A DNA stretch of 16,778 bases from an uncultured bacterium (lineage in GTDB: Bacteria; Edwardsbacteria; AC1; EtOH8). The stretch is taken from contig CALGNM010000024.1 of NCBI GenBank assembly GCA_937958665.1, forward strand, positions 1-16,778, in the 5' to 3' direction. Below, piece by piece: positions 7,437 to 15,297 of the stretch. The stretch's first letter is position 1. Each line of letters starts with the position of its first letter. The notes below the pieces were generated by a model. The model worked only from the letters and a program-made list of their open reading frames with translations, had not been told where the DNA came from and ran no database searches. The translations under genes and the position numbers were made by a program.

Positions 7437-8747
7437 TCATTTTTGCCTATTGCCCGGCCGCCCCTTCCGGTTAGTTATGATGCTCGCCATCAACTGGCCC
7501 AGGCCGACCGTTACCCGGGCGGGGCGAACCCTGCCCCGAAATTCCGTCAGGGACATGTCATCGATGAATCTGGCATCCCGGTTCAGGGCGTTCTCCGGCA
7601 GGGCCAGCAGGTCATATCCCCCGGCTTTGCCCGAGAGGGCCGCCAGAATGTCCTTTCCCCCCAACAGGCCGCTGACGGTCACCGACTCCCCGAACAGCAG
7701 GTTGGCAACGGGCAATATCTCACACTGCAGACCGTCTATCCTATTAAGCCTGGCAACCACCGGTCGGAGCACCCGAATGCCCGACCACCCGGTGGCCAGC
7801 AGTATCCTCTTAGCCATCCTCCGGGGCAGTTTCGGGGCAAGGCGTCCGAAATCGTTCCAAAAATTACGAACCATCCCCACCCCGTTATCCAACTGCGGAA
7901 AATCATCATACCACATTGATGCCGGAATGTCAAGTCCGGCATTAAGATATAACTCATCAGCAAAGTAAAGGATTGTTTTCCCGTGCCGATCCCGTAATTT
8001 CTTTTGTATTACTTTATATCCTCCGATTATTTGCCTTGATAATTCAGGTGTTACCTCTTTCAGGGGGTACAGCCCCTGTCGGTGTTTGGTCAGTCCCACC
8101 GGCACCACCGCCACGCTTTGCACCCCGGGGTAAAGGGTTGTCAGGTCGGATATGGTCCTGTCCAGAACCTTCCCATCGTTGATCCCGGGGCAGAGCACTA
8201 TCTGGGTATGGAGTTCGATCCCCCCTCTTATCAGCCGGGACATGGCCCTAAGCAACCCCGCCCCTTTTTCAACTCCCAACATCATCCTGCGCCGCCGGGG
8301 ATTGGTGGCATGCACCGAAATATAGAGCGGGCTCAAGCGCTGGGCCAATATCCGATCGATATCCACCGGGGTCAGGTTGGTGAGGGTTATATAGTTTCCG
8401 TGCAGGAATGAAAGACGAAAATCCTCGTCCTTGACATAAAGGGTCGGCCTCAGCCCGGGGGCCATCTGGTCCACGAAGCAGAAGATGCACTTGTTTCCGC
8501 ACCAACGATACCGAGGCTCCTCCAGGGTCAGCCCCAGGCTTCGGTCGAACGGCTTCTCGATACCAACCCGCACTTTCCTTTTGCCTACCCGGGGGCGATA
8601 AATCAGCTCCAACCACTCATCGCTCTCCCCGAACCTTAAATCAATGGGGTCCCTTACCGGCTGCCCGTTGATGGAAATTAGATCATCCCCCGGCCTAAGC
8701 CCCGCTTTGCCGCCGGGACTGTTGCCAGCGACCGAAATTATTCTCAT
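7437..8747 (-). CDS. DUF512 radical-SAM protein with N-terminal PDZ
   Basis: This 436-residue cytoplasmic protein begins with a short PDZ-like region (about 1-35, GGKAGLRPGDDLISINGQPV) and then has the radical-SAM-like cysteine cluster CGNKCIFC (Cys 83, 87, 90; C-x3-C-x2-C). Downstream motifs include FRLSFLHGNYITLTNLT, YISVHATNP, CPGINDG, VAVVPVGLTKHR and YFADELYLNAG, all typical of the DUF512 family (the PDZ plus iron-sulfur type). The family's reaction is not established, so none is given. The ATG at 8745-8747 has only a weak binding site and lies seven bases after a terminator-like hairpin. The PDZ begins at once, so the start is sound. It is the first gene of the housekeeping operon. Confidence 0.93.
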   Translation of the reverse strand: MRIISVAGNSPGGKAGLRPGDDLISINGQPVRDPIDLRFGESDEWLELIYRPRVGKRKVRVGIEKPFDRSLGLTLEEPRYRWCGNKCIFCFVDQMAPGLRPTLYVKDEDFRLSFLHGNYITLTNLTPVDIDRILAQRLSPLYISVHATNPRRRRMMLGVEKGAGLLRAMSRLIRGGIELHTQIVLCPGINDGKVLDRTISDLTTLYPGVQSVAVVPVGLTKHRQGLYPLKEVTPELSRQIIGGYKVIQKKLRDRHGKTILYFADELYLNAGLDIPASMWYDDFPQLDNGVGMVRNFWNDFGRLAPKLPRRMAKRILLATGWSGIRVLRPVVARLNRIDGLQCEILPVANLLFGESVTVSGLLGGKDILAALSGKAGGYDLLALPENALNRDARFIDDMSLTEFRGRVRPARVTVGLGQLMASIITNRKGRPGNRQK

Positions 8748-8754
8748 AGCTCAC

Positions 8755-8785
8755 AAAATAGCGGGGAGATCTGCATCCCCCCGCT
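8755..8785 (-). terminator. Intrinsic terminator after the envelope gene cluster
   Basis: On the minus strand AGCGGGGGGAT pairs with ATCTCCCCGCT across the loop GCAG. That is 11 pairs, one of them G-U. ATTTT follows directly. It starts 25 bases after the stop of the CsgG lipoprotein gene. The DUF512 start codon lies only seven bases beyond the T-run, leaving no room for a separate promoter. It may therefore be partly read through, or act as an attenuator. Confidence 0.78.
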
Positions 8786-8810
8786 TACCAATATAGGTTA
8801 AAGTATGGGT

Positions 8811-10154
8811 TTACTTGTTTTCTTTGATAATTCTGACTTTATCCTTAACTGCTAATTTACTTGAAGATAAAGCCTTATAGCTTCTGCAAAGGGTGGAATT
8901 GACCATAACTTTGACTACCAGCAACTCGGCCTTGTCGAATGGCTCCAGGTCTAGTATTTCTCCGGTATCGGGGTTGCGGATCTCCTTCTGGCCATAGGCC
9001 ACCAGCTTATCCCCGGGCTTAAGCCCCGATTTTGAGCCGATATCGACGTAGATCTCTCCGGTGCTCTCCAGCCGAATAATCTTTCCATCGCTGGATAAGG
9101 TTTTGTTTTGGCCATTCTCTACTGCCACAACGGCCTGCTGATTTTCGGATGGCAGGCTGCCCCGGAAGGCGTTGCGTAGCTGGGCGATGTTCCCGATGTA
9201 GAGCTGGTTCTGGGGCTCCAGTGCCAGGGCCTTGCCGTAGTTCTGCTCGGCGGTCTCAATCTGGCCCATGGCCTCGTAGGCCACCCCTAAATTATGCCAT
9301 AAAGCGGCATCCCGGGAATTGGCGGCGGCCAAGCGCTCCCATATTTCAGCGGCCCGCCGCCATTCGCCCTGCCGGGCGTAGGCCGCCCCGGACTCGGCCG
9401 GATCGGACTTGGGCTTCAATAGCCGCTTGGCGACCGCGATGTAGTGGGGGGAAATGTCGTTCACAAACGCTTCGGTCACCTTTTCCAGCAGTTGGCTGAG
9501 TATCTGCTCGTCGCCGGGAATGTTGTCCTTGTAGCTGCGTTGGGAGCTGGCGTTGTGGGTCTTGCTGACCGCCACCTTGCCGCTGGCGATGTCCACCATC
9601 CGGTAGTTGATGGAGACGGTTCCGCTCTTGCTGGTCCGCTCCTCCGGCACCAACACCGTCTTCATAATCTCCTCCTTGACCTTGTAGGTCTTGTCGGAGA
9701 AAGGCTTCTTCTTTTCCACCTCCTGGTACTGTCCGGTACCCACCTTCTTCTCCACCATCTCGGTCCGGAGGTTGGTCTCCACGTTATAGGCCACTATCTC
9801 CCCGGTGATGATGGCATCCACCCCCAGCAGGCCTCCCAGCTCCTTGATGGTGGCGGGGTCGACCGCCCCGGTCATGTTGAAGGCGTGCTCCCTCATCACC
9901 GACTGGATCTTGCCCCGTTCCATTATCTGGTAATATCCCTGGCTGGACAGCTGGGATACCAGCACGTTGCCCACCGCCGGGCCCACCCCCCGCCGGGTGG
10001 GATCGTCGAAGTCCACCACCGCCAGCCGGGTGACCGCCGGGATCTGAAGGTTGGCCCGCTCCAGGCGCCGAAACCGGACCATGGTGGGGCCGCAGGAGGC
10101 CAGCAACAGCAAGGCGGCCAGGGCCAGACCGGCCCCAAGGGGATATCTTCTCAT
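8811..10154 (-). CDS. CsgG-domain lipoprotein with TPR and FlgT-C-like end
   Basis: A 447-residue lipoprotein. The signal peptide ends in the lipobox LLASC, so Cys 21 would be lipidated. The residue after it is Gly, compatible with outer-membrane sorting by the enterobacterial rule. Then comes a CsgG-like domain (about 40-245): TRLAVVDFDD near 42-51, IMERGKIQSVMREH near 77-90, TGAVDP and LLGVDAIITGEI near 109-120. A charged insert (about 125-178) interrupts it. TPR-like helices follow at 255-325 (WHNLGVAYEAMGQIETAEQNYGKALALEP). The C-terminal part (about 357-445, with NPDTGEILDLEP) resembles the FlgT C-terminal domain. It is the third of three CsgG-like genes here and the only one with a lipobox. 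The ATG lies 27 bases after the FecR gene, with AGGGA upstream. Family is clear. Whether it forms a pore like CsgG is unknown. Confidence 0.88.
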   Translation of the reverse strand: MRRYPLGAGLALAALLLLASCGPTMVRFRRLERANLQIPAVTRLAVVDFDDPTRRGVGPAVGNVLVSQLSSQGYYQIMERGKIQSVMREHAFNMTGAVDPATIKELGGLLGVDAIITGEIVAYNVETNLRTEMVEKKVGTGQYQEVEKKKPFSDKTYKVKEEIMKTVLVPEERTSKSGTVSINYRMVDIASGKVAVSKTHNASSQRSYKDNIPGDEQILSQLLEKVTEAFVNDISPHYIAVAKRLLKPKSDPAESGAAYARQGEWRRAAEIWERLAAANSRDAALWHNLGVAYEAMGQIETAEQNYGKALALEPQNQLYIGNIAQLRNAFRGSLPSENQQAVVAVENGQNKTLSSDGKIIRLESTGEIYVDIGSKSGLKPGDKLVAYGQKEIRNPDTGEILDLEPFDKAELLVVKVMVNSTLCRSYKALSSSKLAVKDKVRIIKENK

Positions 10155-10181
10155 AACGTCCCTAATATCTGGTTTCAGTGA

Positions 10182-10964
10182 TTACTCGCTGCGGCCCAGC
10201 TTTCTGTCCCGTTCCTGGTTCCAGCGAACCCAGTCGTCCTGGCTGTCCAGGATGGGGTTGAAGTTGACAATGTCATAGGTCCCGTCGGGGTGGATGGTGA
10301 TCTCCATCTGGGCCTTGACGATCTGGACCCACTGTTCCAGGGTCACCTCGCGCGGCCCGGCTATCTCGGACGGCCCCTCGATCTCGCCCGGCCGGCCGCC
10401 GGCCTTGGCCTTCTTCTGTTCCATGAACTTGACCATCGGCTTGTTGTCCACCGCCACCTCGCCGCTGTAGACCGCTATCTTGGTGGTCTGGTCTTCGGAG
10501 ACCGCCATCCGGTAGACCGTGCCCCGCACCGCCGCCACCGCGGTGGGCGACTCGATCTGGAATTTGGATTTCTTGCTGACCTTGTTGACGTTGGCCCACA
10601 CCTTGCCGCTCCATACCTTGGCGGTGGCGGTCTGCGATCCGGTTTTGTCCTTGCGGGCGTCCACAATGTCCAGCTTGGAGTTGGAGTCGATCCGGATAAT
10701 GCTGCCGTCGGCGAACCCCACCTCGGCCCGGGACTGGTCCTGGGTCCGGACCTTCTGGCCTGAGAGCAGGGGCTGGTTAAAGATGGCCTTGCCCCAGTCC
10801 TCCTTGGCCGGTTTCTGGACCTGGACCTGGCCGGTGTAGAAGGTGATCTTGGCCACCGAGGCGCCCTTGGCGGCCAGCTGGCCGGAGATCATCCCCAGGG
10901 CCACCAGGGCGGCGCCTAGGGAGATCCACATCACCCTGCCGGAACTTTTGCCTATATGCCTCAT
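10182..10964 (-). CDS. FecR-domain exported protein
   Basis: This 260-residue protein has an N-terminal hydrophobic segment (about 11-32), which may be a signal peptide or an uncleaved anchor. It then has a FecR domain with the hallmark order: a VRTQDQSRAEVGFADGS segment (72-88), IRIDSNSKLDI (90-100), GKVWANV (120-126), FQIESPTAVAAVRGT (135-149) and VYSGEV (165-170). A Lys/Gly-rich linker (180-205) and a distinct C-terminal part follow. FecR domains occur in sigma-factor signalling but also in many secreted proteins without any sigma factor. No sigma factor gene is seen here, so the latter type fits better. The start is supported by AAGGAG seven bases upstream. It lies 22 bases after a CsgG-domain gene and 27 before another, clearly co-transcribed. 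Confidence 0.9.
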   Translation of the reverse strand: MRHIGKSSGRVMWISLGAALVALGMISGQLAAKGASVAKITFYTGQVQVQKPAKEDWGKAIFNQPLLSGQKVRTQDQSRAEVGFADGSIIRIDSNSKLDIVDARKDKTGSQTATAKVWSGKVWANVNKVSKKSKFQIESPTAVAAVRGTVYRMAVSEDQTTKIAVYSGEVAVDNKPMVKFMEQKKAKAGGRPGEIEGPSEIAGPREVTLEQWVQIVKAQMEITIHPDGTYDIVNFNPILDSQDDWVRWNQERDRKLGRSE

Positions 10965-10986
10965 TTTGTCGCTCCTTGTATTAGGG

Positions 10987-11901
10987 TTATTTTTCCCTCA
11001 CCAGATCCCCCGCCTTGAATCCCGACCCGGAGATGGCTTTGGCGGTGGCGAACTTTTCCTTGGCATCGGTCACCTCGATGGTGCCGACCATTTTCTCCTC
11101 GCTGCCCAACGAAAGGCCGGTGTCAGGGTCGATGATCTCCTCGCCCTGGGAGAAGACGTTGAAGACGTCGCCGGCCTTGACCCCGCCCTCGGCTCCGGGC
11201 TTGATCATCAGGGTCCGGTCGGGGTTGATTTTGAGCACCTTGCCGCTCCAGGGCAGCTTATCCATGGCCTTGGTGATCAGCCCGATCACCTTGTTGACCG
11301 CCTTGCGGGTGGCCTTGCCGGCCAGGGTCTGATCAAACCGGGCGTCGTTGGAGAAGTTGAACTCATCGGTGCTGACGTCCACCCCCTTCTTGGATTCCTC
11401 CTCGGAGAAGCCCTCGGCGGCCACGATCTCCCCGGTGGTTGTATTGACCAGCCTTACGTCCAATCCCACCCGGGCGGTCTTGTTGCTGACCCCTAGCCGG
11501 TTGAGCCCGCCCAGCTTGCCACCCAGCCCCCCGCCCACCGAGGATTCCTTCTCGCCAAATTCGTTGACGCTACCCAGCACGATCAGCTCCACCCCCAGCA
11601 GTTTGCCCACCTGGGCGGCGCTCTGGGGGGTTACCGCGCCGGATAGGCCCAGCTTCTGCTCCTTCATGACCTGCTCCAGCTGCTGCCGCTCGATGACCAT
11701 GAACTGGCCGGACTTCACCAGGGCCGTGGTCAGCATGTCGGCCATGCCCGACCCGATATGCCAGGCGCCGTGCCCCGTCTTGTCCTCGAAATCGACCACC
11801 GCCACCCGTTTTTTTAGACCCGGCCCCTTATCGGCCGCCCAGGCCCGCCCCAGCGACGCCAGGAGCAGGGCTGCCAGGCATAGTGCAGTCAGTCTTCTCA
11901 T
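10987..11901 (-). CDS. CsgG-family exported protein with FlgT-C-like end
   Basis: A 304-residue secreted protein with a signal peptide (about 1-23, cleavage likely after AWA). There is no lipobox cysteine at the cleavage site. The CsgG domain spans about 31-215, with KRVAVVDFED (31-40), VIERQQLEQVMKEQKLGLSGAVTP (69-92), VGKLLGVELIVLGSV (98-112), a glycine-rich stretch (about 122-138) and VGLDVRLVNTTTGEIV (145-160). The Gly-rich insert is where CsgG-family members carry their membrane hairpin, so a pore is conceivable. The C-terminal part (about 218-303, DPDTGLSLGSEEKMVGTIEV) resembles the FlgT C-terminal domain and ends KAGDLVREK. A strong GGAGG supports the ATG. The gene starts 21 bases after the FlgT-N-like gene. 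Secretion of curli fibres is not implied, as no curlin gene is visible. Confidence 0.9.
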   Translation of the reverse strand: MRRLTALCLAALLLASLGRAWAADKGPGLKKRVAVVDFEDKTGHGAWHIGSGMADMLTTALVKSGQFMVIERQQLEQVMKEQKLGLSGAVTPQSAAQVGKLLGVELIVLGSVNEFGEKESSVGGGLGGKLGGLNRLGVSNKTARVGLDVRLVNTTTGEIVAAEGFSEEESKKGVDVSTDEFNFSNDARFDQTLAGKATRKAVNKVIGLITKAMDKLPWSGKVLKINPDRTLMIKPGAEGGVKAGDVFNVFSQGEEIIDPDTGLSLGSEEKMVGTIEVTDAKEKFATAKAISGSGFKAGDLVREK

Positions 11902-11922
11902 TGTTATTTCCTCCGTCCTTGC

Positions 11923-13080
11923 TTATGATTTGCGGGCCACCAGCCGCAGGTTGATCTTGTTGGCGGTGCGGCTGATTATCCGGATGCTGAATCCGGAGAA
12001 TCGCTTGTAGAGCAGTTCCGAGGCCAGCTGGCCGCTGTTGAACTTGGTGTCCACCTCTATCAGTCCGGTGGTTCCGGTCATGTCGCGTTCGGAGACCCCC
12101 TTGATGCCCCGCACCTCGTACTTCAGGATGTTCACCAGGTCGGTGTACATCTGGTAGTTGGCGATGCCGGTCACGTTCAGGGTGACGGTGTTGGAGCTCC
12201 GGGCGAACTTCTTGACGATCTCCTCGGCCAGGTAGTCGGCCGCCTTGTTGGCCGCCATCTCGATGGCCTTGGTCCCACCGGCCACCTCGTCGATGTGGAC
12301 GGTCTTGTCGCTCTGGGTCTTGGAGACCAGCACCCGGCCGTCATCGGTGTTGATGGCCTTGACCGATACGGTGGATTGCATGGATTTCATGCCCCCCAGC
12401 ATGTCGCTGACCCCCGGGGCCTCCTTGGCGAAGGACTTGCCCACGATGATCACCTCGGCCCCCGCCCGGTCACCGATGGCCGCCGCCGCCTGATCGTCAC
12501 CCTGCATGGCAGCCAGGGCCTTGTCCTTGCGCATACTGCGCTCGGCGGTTTCCTGGTCCACGAACTCGAAGCCCTTGTTGCGCATGTTCTCCATGATGGT
12601 GTTCTCGGCCACGTTCAGGTTGACATCCAGACCGCTGTACTCGCTCTGGCCGATGTTGCGTTCGGTGATCAGCACCATCAGCCTAGGATTGCCGGCCCCC
12701 CGCAGGATGTCGGCCATGTCCTCCTTGATGGCTCCGGCCCGAACCTGGGCCTTGACCCGGACGTTGTAGGTCAGCCCGCCGTCGGCCTCGCCCTCGCTGA
12801 GAATGGAATAGGCCTTGACATAGCCCTTGGCCTTGGAGTAAATGTTGTCCTCCACCACCATGGCGTTTTCGACCACCGTACTGGAACTGACCACCGTCCC
12901 GGTCACCTGCTCCACCGCGTTGCGCAGGGCGTCCTGGATGGCCACGTCCCGGGCCATGGCCTTGTCGTTGTTCAGCACCGAGGCGGTGCCGTCGGTGGTG
13001 ATCTCTCTCAGCTCGTCCTGGGCCCGGGCCGGGAATAGGGCCAGCGCCAGCAACCCTATTAGAATGATAGTCTTCTTCAT
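11923..13080 (-). CDS. FlgT-N-like exported protein
   Basis: A 385-residue protein with a signal peptide (1-20, ARA|QD). The region 25-120 matches the FlgT N-terminal pattern: TTDGTASV, ARDVAIQDALRNAVEQVTG (43-61), a VVSSSTVVENAM segment (63-74), GYVKAYSIL and YNVRVKAQV (105-113). A middle part (about 131-290: NPRLMVLITERN, AIGDRAGAEVIIVGKSF, VSVKAINTDDGRVLVS) looks like a CsgG/TolB-N-type alpha/beta domain. The tail (about 296-385) has a repeated beta-alpha-beta feel (LNVTGIANYQMYTDLVNILK). In Vibrio, FlgT builds the flagellar H ring and has N, M and C domains. Here N plus M are on one protein while C-type parts sit on the CsgG genes. No flagellar gene is visible, so a flagellar role is not claimed. 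GGAGGG 11 bases upstream supports the start. Confidence 0.82.
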   Translation of the reverse strand: MKKTIILIGLLALALFPARAQDELREITTDGTASVLNNDKAMARDVAIQDALRNAVEQVTGTVVSSSTVVENAMVVEDNIYSKAKGYVKAYSILSEGEADGGLTYNVRVKAQVRAGAIKEDMADILRGAGNPRLMVLITERNIGQSEYSGLDVNLNVAENTIMENMRNKGFEFVDQETAERSMRKDKALAAMQGDDQAAAAIGDRAGAEVIIVGKSFAKEAPGVSDMLGGMKSMQSTVSVKAINTDDGRVLVSKTQSDKTVHIDEVAGGTKAIEMAANKAADYLAEEIVKKFARSSNTVTLNVTGIANYQMYTDLVNILKYEVRGIKGVSERDMTGTTGLIEVDTKFNSGQLASELLYKRFSGFSIRIISRTANKINLRLVARKS

Positions 13081-13119
13081 TGTGCAATCAGCCCTCCGAA
13101 GTGTTTTTGGGAATAAACT

Positions 13120-13164
13120 GCGGGGAGAACGCAGGTGGGCACACCAAACCCCGTTCTCCCCCGC
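13120..13164 (-). terminator. Strong intergenic hairpin, terminator- or attenuator-like
   Basis: On the minus strand a 12-13 base stem (GCGGGGGAGAACG with CGTTCTCCCCGC, one bulged base) encloses a 20-base loop. The loop holds its own small stem, GGTG/CACC. The hairpin begins 20 bases after the LPP20-like gene stop and is followed by AGTTTATT, a weak U-rich tail. No promoter fits between it and the next gene's ribosome binding site. It could tune the level of downstream genes by partial termination or protect the upstream message end. Confidence 0.6.
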
Positions 13165-13184
13165 CAGATGCTATTCCGAACCCA

Positions 13185-14015
13185 TTATTTTACTATGATC
13201 AGGACCCGGCACTTTTCGTAGATCTCGGTGTTGTCGGCGATGGTGGCCACCTTGTCGACATCGTTGTCGGAGATGACCAGGTCGGCCTTGTTGAGGCCGG
13301 AGGACTTGACCGCCCTGATCACCAGGGGGTTGGTCCCCACCCGCTCCACGTTGCGGCGGGCTTCATCCAGGCTCTTGGCGTAGGCCGCCACCCCGTAGTT
13401 AACCGCCGCCTCCCGGGGCACGAAATCCTGGCCGTAGATGCCCTCTCCCGACTCGTCCAGCACGTTGGGGACCATGGCCGGCACGGCGTCGGTCCCGGTG
13501 GCGTCAATGATCAGCCCGGTGTAGGTCTCGGGCTCCTGGGCGTTGAAATCGGGGGGCAGGTTGGCGAAGGTCGGGGTCTTGCCGCCCATCTGCTCGGGGT
13601 ACAGCACATCGCCTACCTTGCCGTAGAGCAGCATCTCCATGTCGATCTCCACCGAGCCGTCCGACATGTAGCGGGGCTTGGAGGTGAAGCGGAAGTTCTT
13701 GACGATGCCTTCCACCCGGGTCTTGATGATGTCGGAGCTCATCATGGCGTTCTCCACCGTGGTCTCGGAGGTCAGCAGCACCCCGTTGAGGGTCTCCAGC
13801 ATGTTGCGCATGGCGTCCAGCTGGGCGGCCCGCAGGGCGTTCTTGCGCTGGGCCGAGGGCGGCAGCTTGGGGTTGATGGCTCCCACGCCGGTGGCCCTGA
13901 CGGCCTGGGTGGTCCAGTCCACCATGCCGGTGCCGATCTGCTGTTCCACCTGGGCCAGGGCCAACCCGGACATGACCGCCATGGCTATGGCCAAAATCGA
14001 AATCCTTTTAAGCAT
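13185..14015 (-). CDS. LPP20-like periplasmic protein
   Basis: A 276-residue secreted protein. The signal peptide (1-21, ALA|QV) has no lipobox, unlike true LPP20 lipoproteins. The core (about 38-135) resembles the LPP20/FlgT-N type: VRATGVGAINPKLPPSAQRKNALRAAQLDAMRN, then TTVENAM (85-91), and GIVKNFRF (103-110). A second half contains YTGLIIDATG (165-174), VPNVLDESGEGIYG (182-195), and a terminal KCRVLIIVK. This second part recurs in periplasmic proteins of unknown role. Its central motif lines up with that of the following FlgT-N-like protein, so the two probably share one fold. The ATG lies 34 bases after the outer-membrane protein gene, with only an AGAAGA-type binding site. Function unknown; a partner in an envelope complex is plausible. 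Confidence 0.78.
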   Translation of the reverse strand: MLKRISILAIAMAVMSGLALAQVEQQIGTGMVDWTTQAVRATGVGAINPKLPPSAQRKNALRAAQLDAMRNMLETLNGVLLTSETTVENAMMSSDIIKTRVEGIVKNFRFTSKPRYMSDGSVEIDMEMLLYGKVGDVLYPEQMGGKTPTFANLPPDFNAQEPETYTGLIIDATGTDAVPAMVPNVLDESGEGIYGQDFVPREAAVNYGVAAYAKSLDEARRNVERVGTNPLVIRAVKSSGLNKADLVISDNDVDKVATIADNTEIYEKCRVLIIVK

Positions 14016-14049
14016 CTCTGTCTTCTTTTATTATGTTAGGGTCCGAAGC

Positions 14050-15297
14050 CTAGAAGTGAATGATTGCCGAGGCCATGATGTTGTGTGATTTTTCGTCGCC
14101 CTTGATGGCCACTCCGCTGAACTCAGCATCCACGTGGTTGGCCATGGTCAGCTCATAGGCCAGGTCCAGCATCAGCTTGCCCATCACCAGGCCGAAGCCG
14201 CCGGTGAAGGTCTTGCCAACCACTTGGCTGGTGTCGGTGCCGTCGCCGTACATCCCGGTGTAGACCCGGGGATCGGTGCGGAATCCCAAGCGCACCGGGA
14301 ACACCGCGTTGTTGCCGCTGAAGATGTACTCCATGCCCACCCGGAACTGGTTGCAGTCCTTGTATCCGATCTCGTCGGTCTCCCCCTCCACCGTCACCTC
14401 GCAGCTGGAGAAGGGGCGGCGCTCAAAATCGGCCGCCAGGGTCAGCTTGTCGCTGGGCTTGAAGGCCAGGCCGAGGCCGAACATCAAGGGCATGCTGACC
14501 TCGATATCGGGCGAGGTTGTCGAGGTGTCTCCGGTGGTGCCGCCGTAATTCCAGCTCTCCTCCTCGGTGTATTTCTCGTTGAGGGTGAAGGGGAAGCGGA
14601 ACATGGCCCCAATGTTGAATTTGTTGAAGGTCCCCAGGAAGCCGGCGTTCATGTTGAAGCCGGAGAGGTCCGATTCCATGGTGTATTCATAGGTATCGGA
14701 TGGGTAATCGGGATAGGTCTCGCTGTATTCACTCTTGTAGCCGTTGATCATGATGTTGCCGGCCAGGCCCACCATCACCTGGGGGGTCACCTGCAGGGCC
14801 ACCGCCGGGGAGATGGCGTCCAGGCCTCCGGTGGTCTTCTCCTCGTAGTTGTAGGGCACCCAGCTGACCCCGTCGAAGTACTCATCCTCGCCCTTGTGGA
14901 CGTAGCCCATGTCGATCAGGCGCTGGTAGGCCACGGCGAACACCAGGTTCTTGTCGGACATCTTGGTGGGCAGCACCAGGCTGGCGAAGGCCGGAGCGAT
15001 GTGGCTGACCGACTCGTCCCAGCTGTCGTTGTATTCGGGATAGGCATCGAAGGTGATCTCGTAGGAGAACTTCTTCATGTTGAACAGGCCGACCGCCGAG
15101 GCCTCGGGCTTGTCCAGCTGGGCCAGCCCGGCCGGATTCCAACCCACCGCAGTGGCGTCATCGGCCACCCCGATGAAGGCCCCGCCCATGCCCCGGGCCC
15201 GGGCCCCGGTGCCCATGATGTTGAAATCGATGTTCTGGGCCTGGGCCAGCGAGCCGATGGCACCCAGCAGCAAAAGCACTAAACCGATTTTGCGCAT
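14050..15297 (-). CDS. FadL/OmpP1-like outer-membrane beta-barrel protein
   Basis: A 415-residue protein with a signal peptide (AQA|QN, about residue 20). Right after it comes the family signature (IMGTGARARGMGGAFIGVAD then ATAVGWNPAGLAQ, about 28-60). The body has alternating short strands rich in aromatic and glycine residues, and the chain ends in HF, the C-terminal phenylalanine typical of barrel assembly. Such proteins include FadL fatty-acid transporters and PorV-like secretion partners of type IX systems. The sequence alone does not decide between these. I chose the ATG at 15295-15297 because GGAGGG lies eight bases before it. A TTG at 15312, five codons up, is also in frame but overlaps that binding site. 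It is the second gene of the envelope cluster, 122 bases after the truncated CsgG gene. Confidence 0.88.
   Translation of the reverse strand: MRKIGLVLLLLGAIGSLAQAQNIDFNIMGTGARARGMGGAFIGVADDATAVGWNPAGLAQLDKPEASAVGLFNMKKFSYEITFDAYPEYNDSWDESVSHIAPAFASLVLPTKMSDKNLVFAVAYQRLIDMGYVHKGEDEYFDGVSWVPYNYEEKTTGGLDAISPAVALQVTPQVMVGLAGNIMINGYKSEYSETYPDYPSDTYEYTMESDLSGFNMNAGFLGTFNKFNIGAMFRFPFTLNEKYTEEESWNYGGTTGDTSTTSPDIEVSMPLMFGLGLAFKPSDKLTLAADFERRPFSSCEVTVEGETDEIGYKDCNQFRVGMEYIFSGNNAVFPVRLGFRTDPRVYTGMYGDGTDTSQVVGKTFTGGFGLVMGKLMLDLAYELTMANHVDAEFSGVAIKGDEKSHNIMASAIIHF

Noticed and set aside
9444-10181. A 245-codon open frame on the plus strand
   Set aside because: It is antisense to the CsgG lipoprotein gene, and the minus frame has a lipobox, CsgG and TPR features.
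13080-14039. A 319-codon open frame on the plus strand
   Set aside because: It is antisense to the LPP20-like gene and rich in Gly, His and Val with no domain.
14134-15282. A 382-codon open frame on the plus strand
   Set aside because: It is opposite the outer-membrane protein gene, which has a signal peptide and a family signature. The plus-strand product has the same shadow-type composition.
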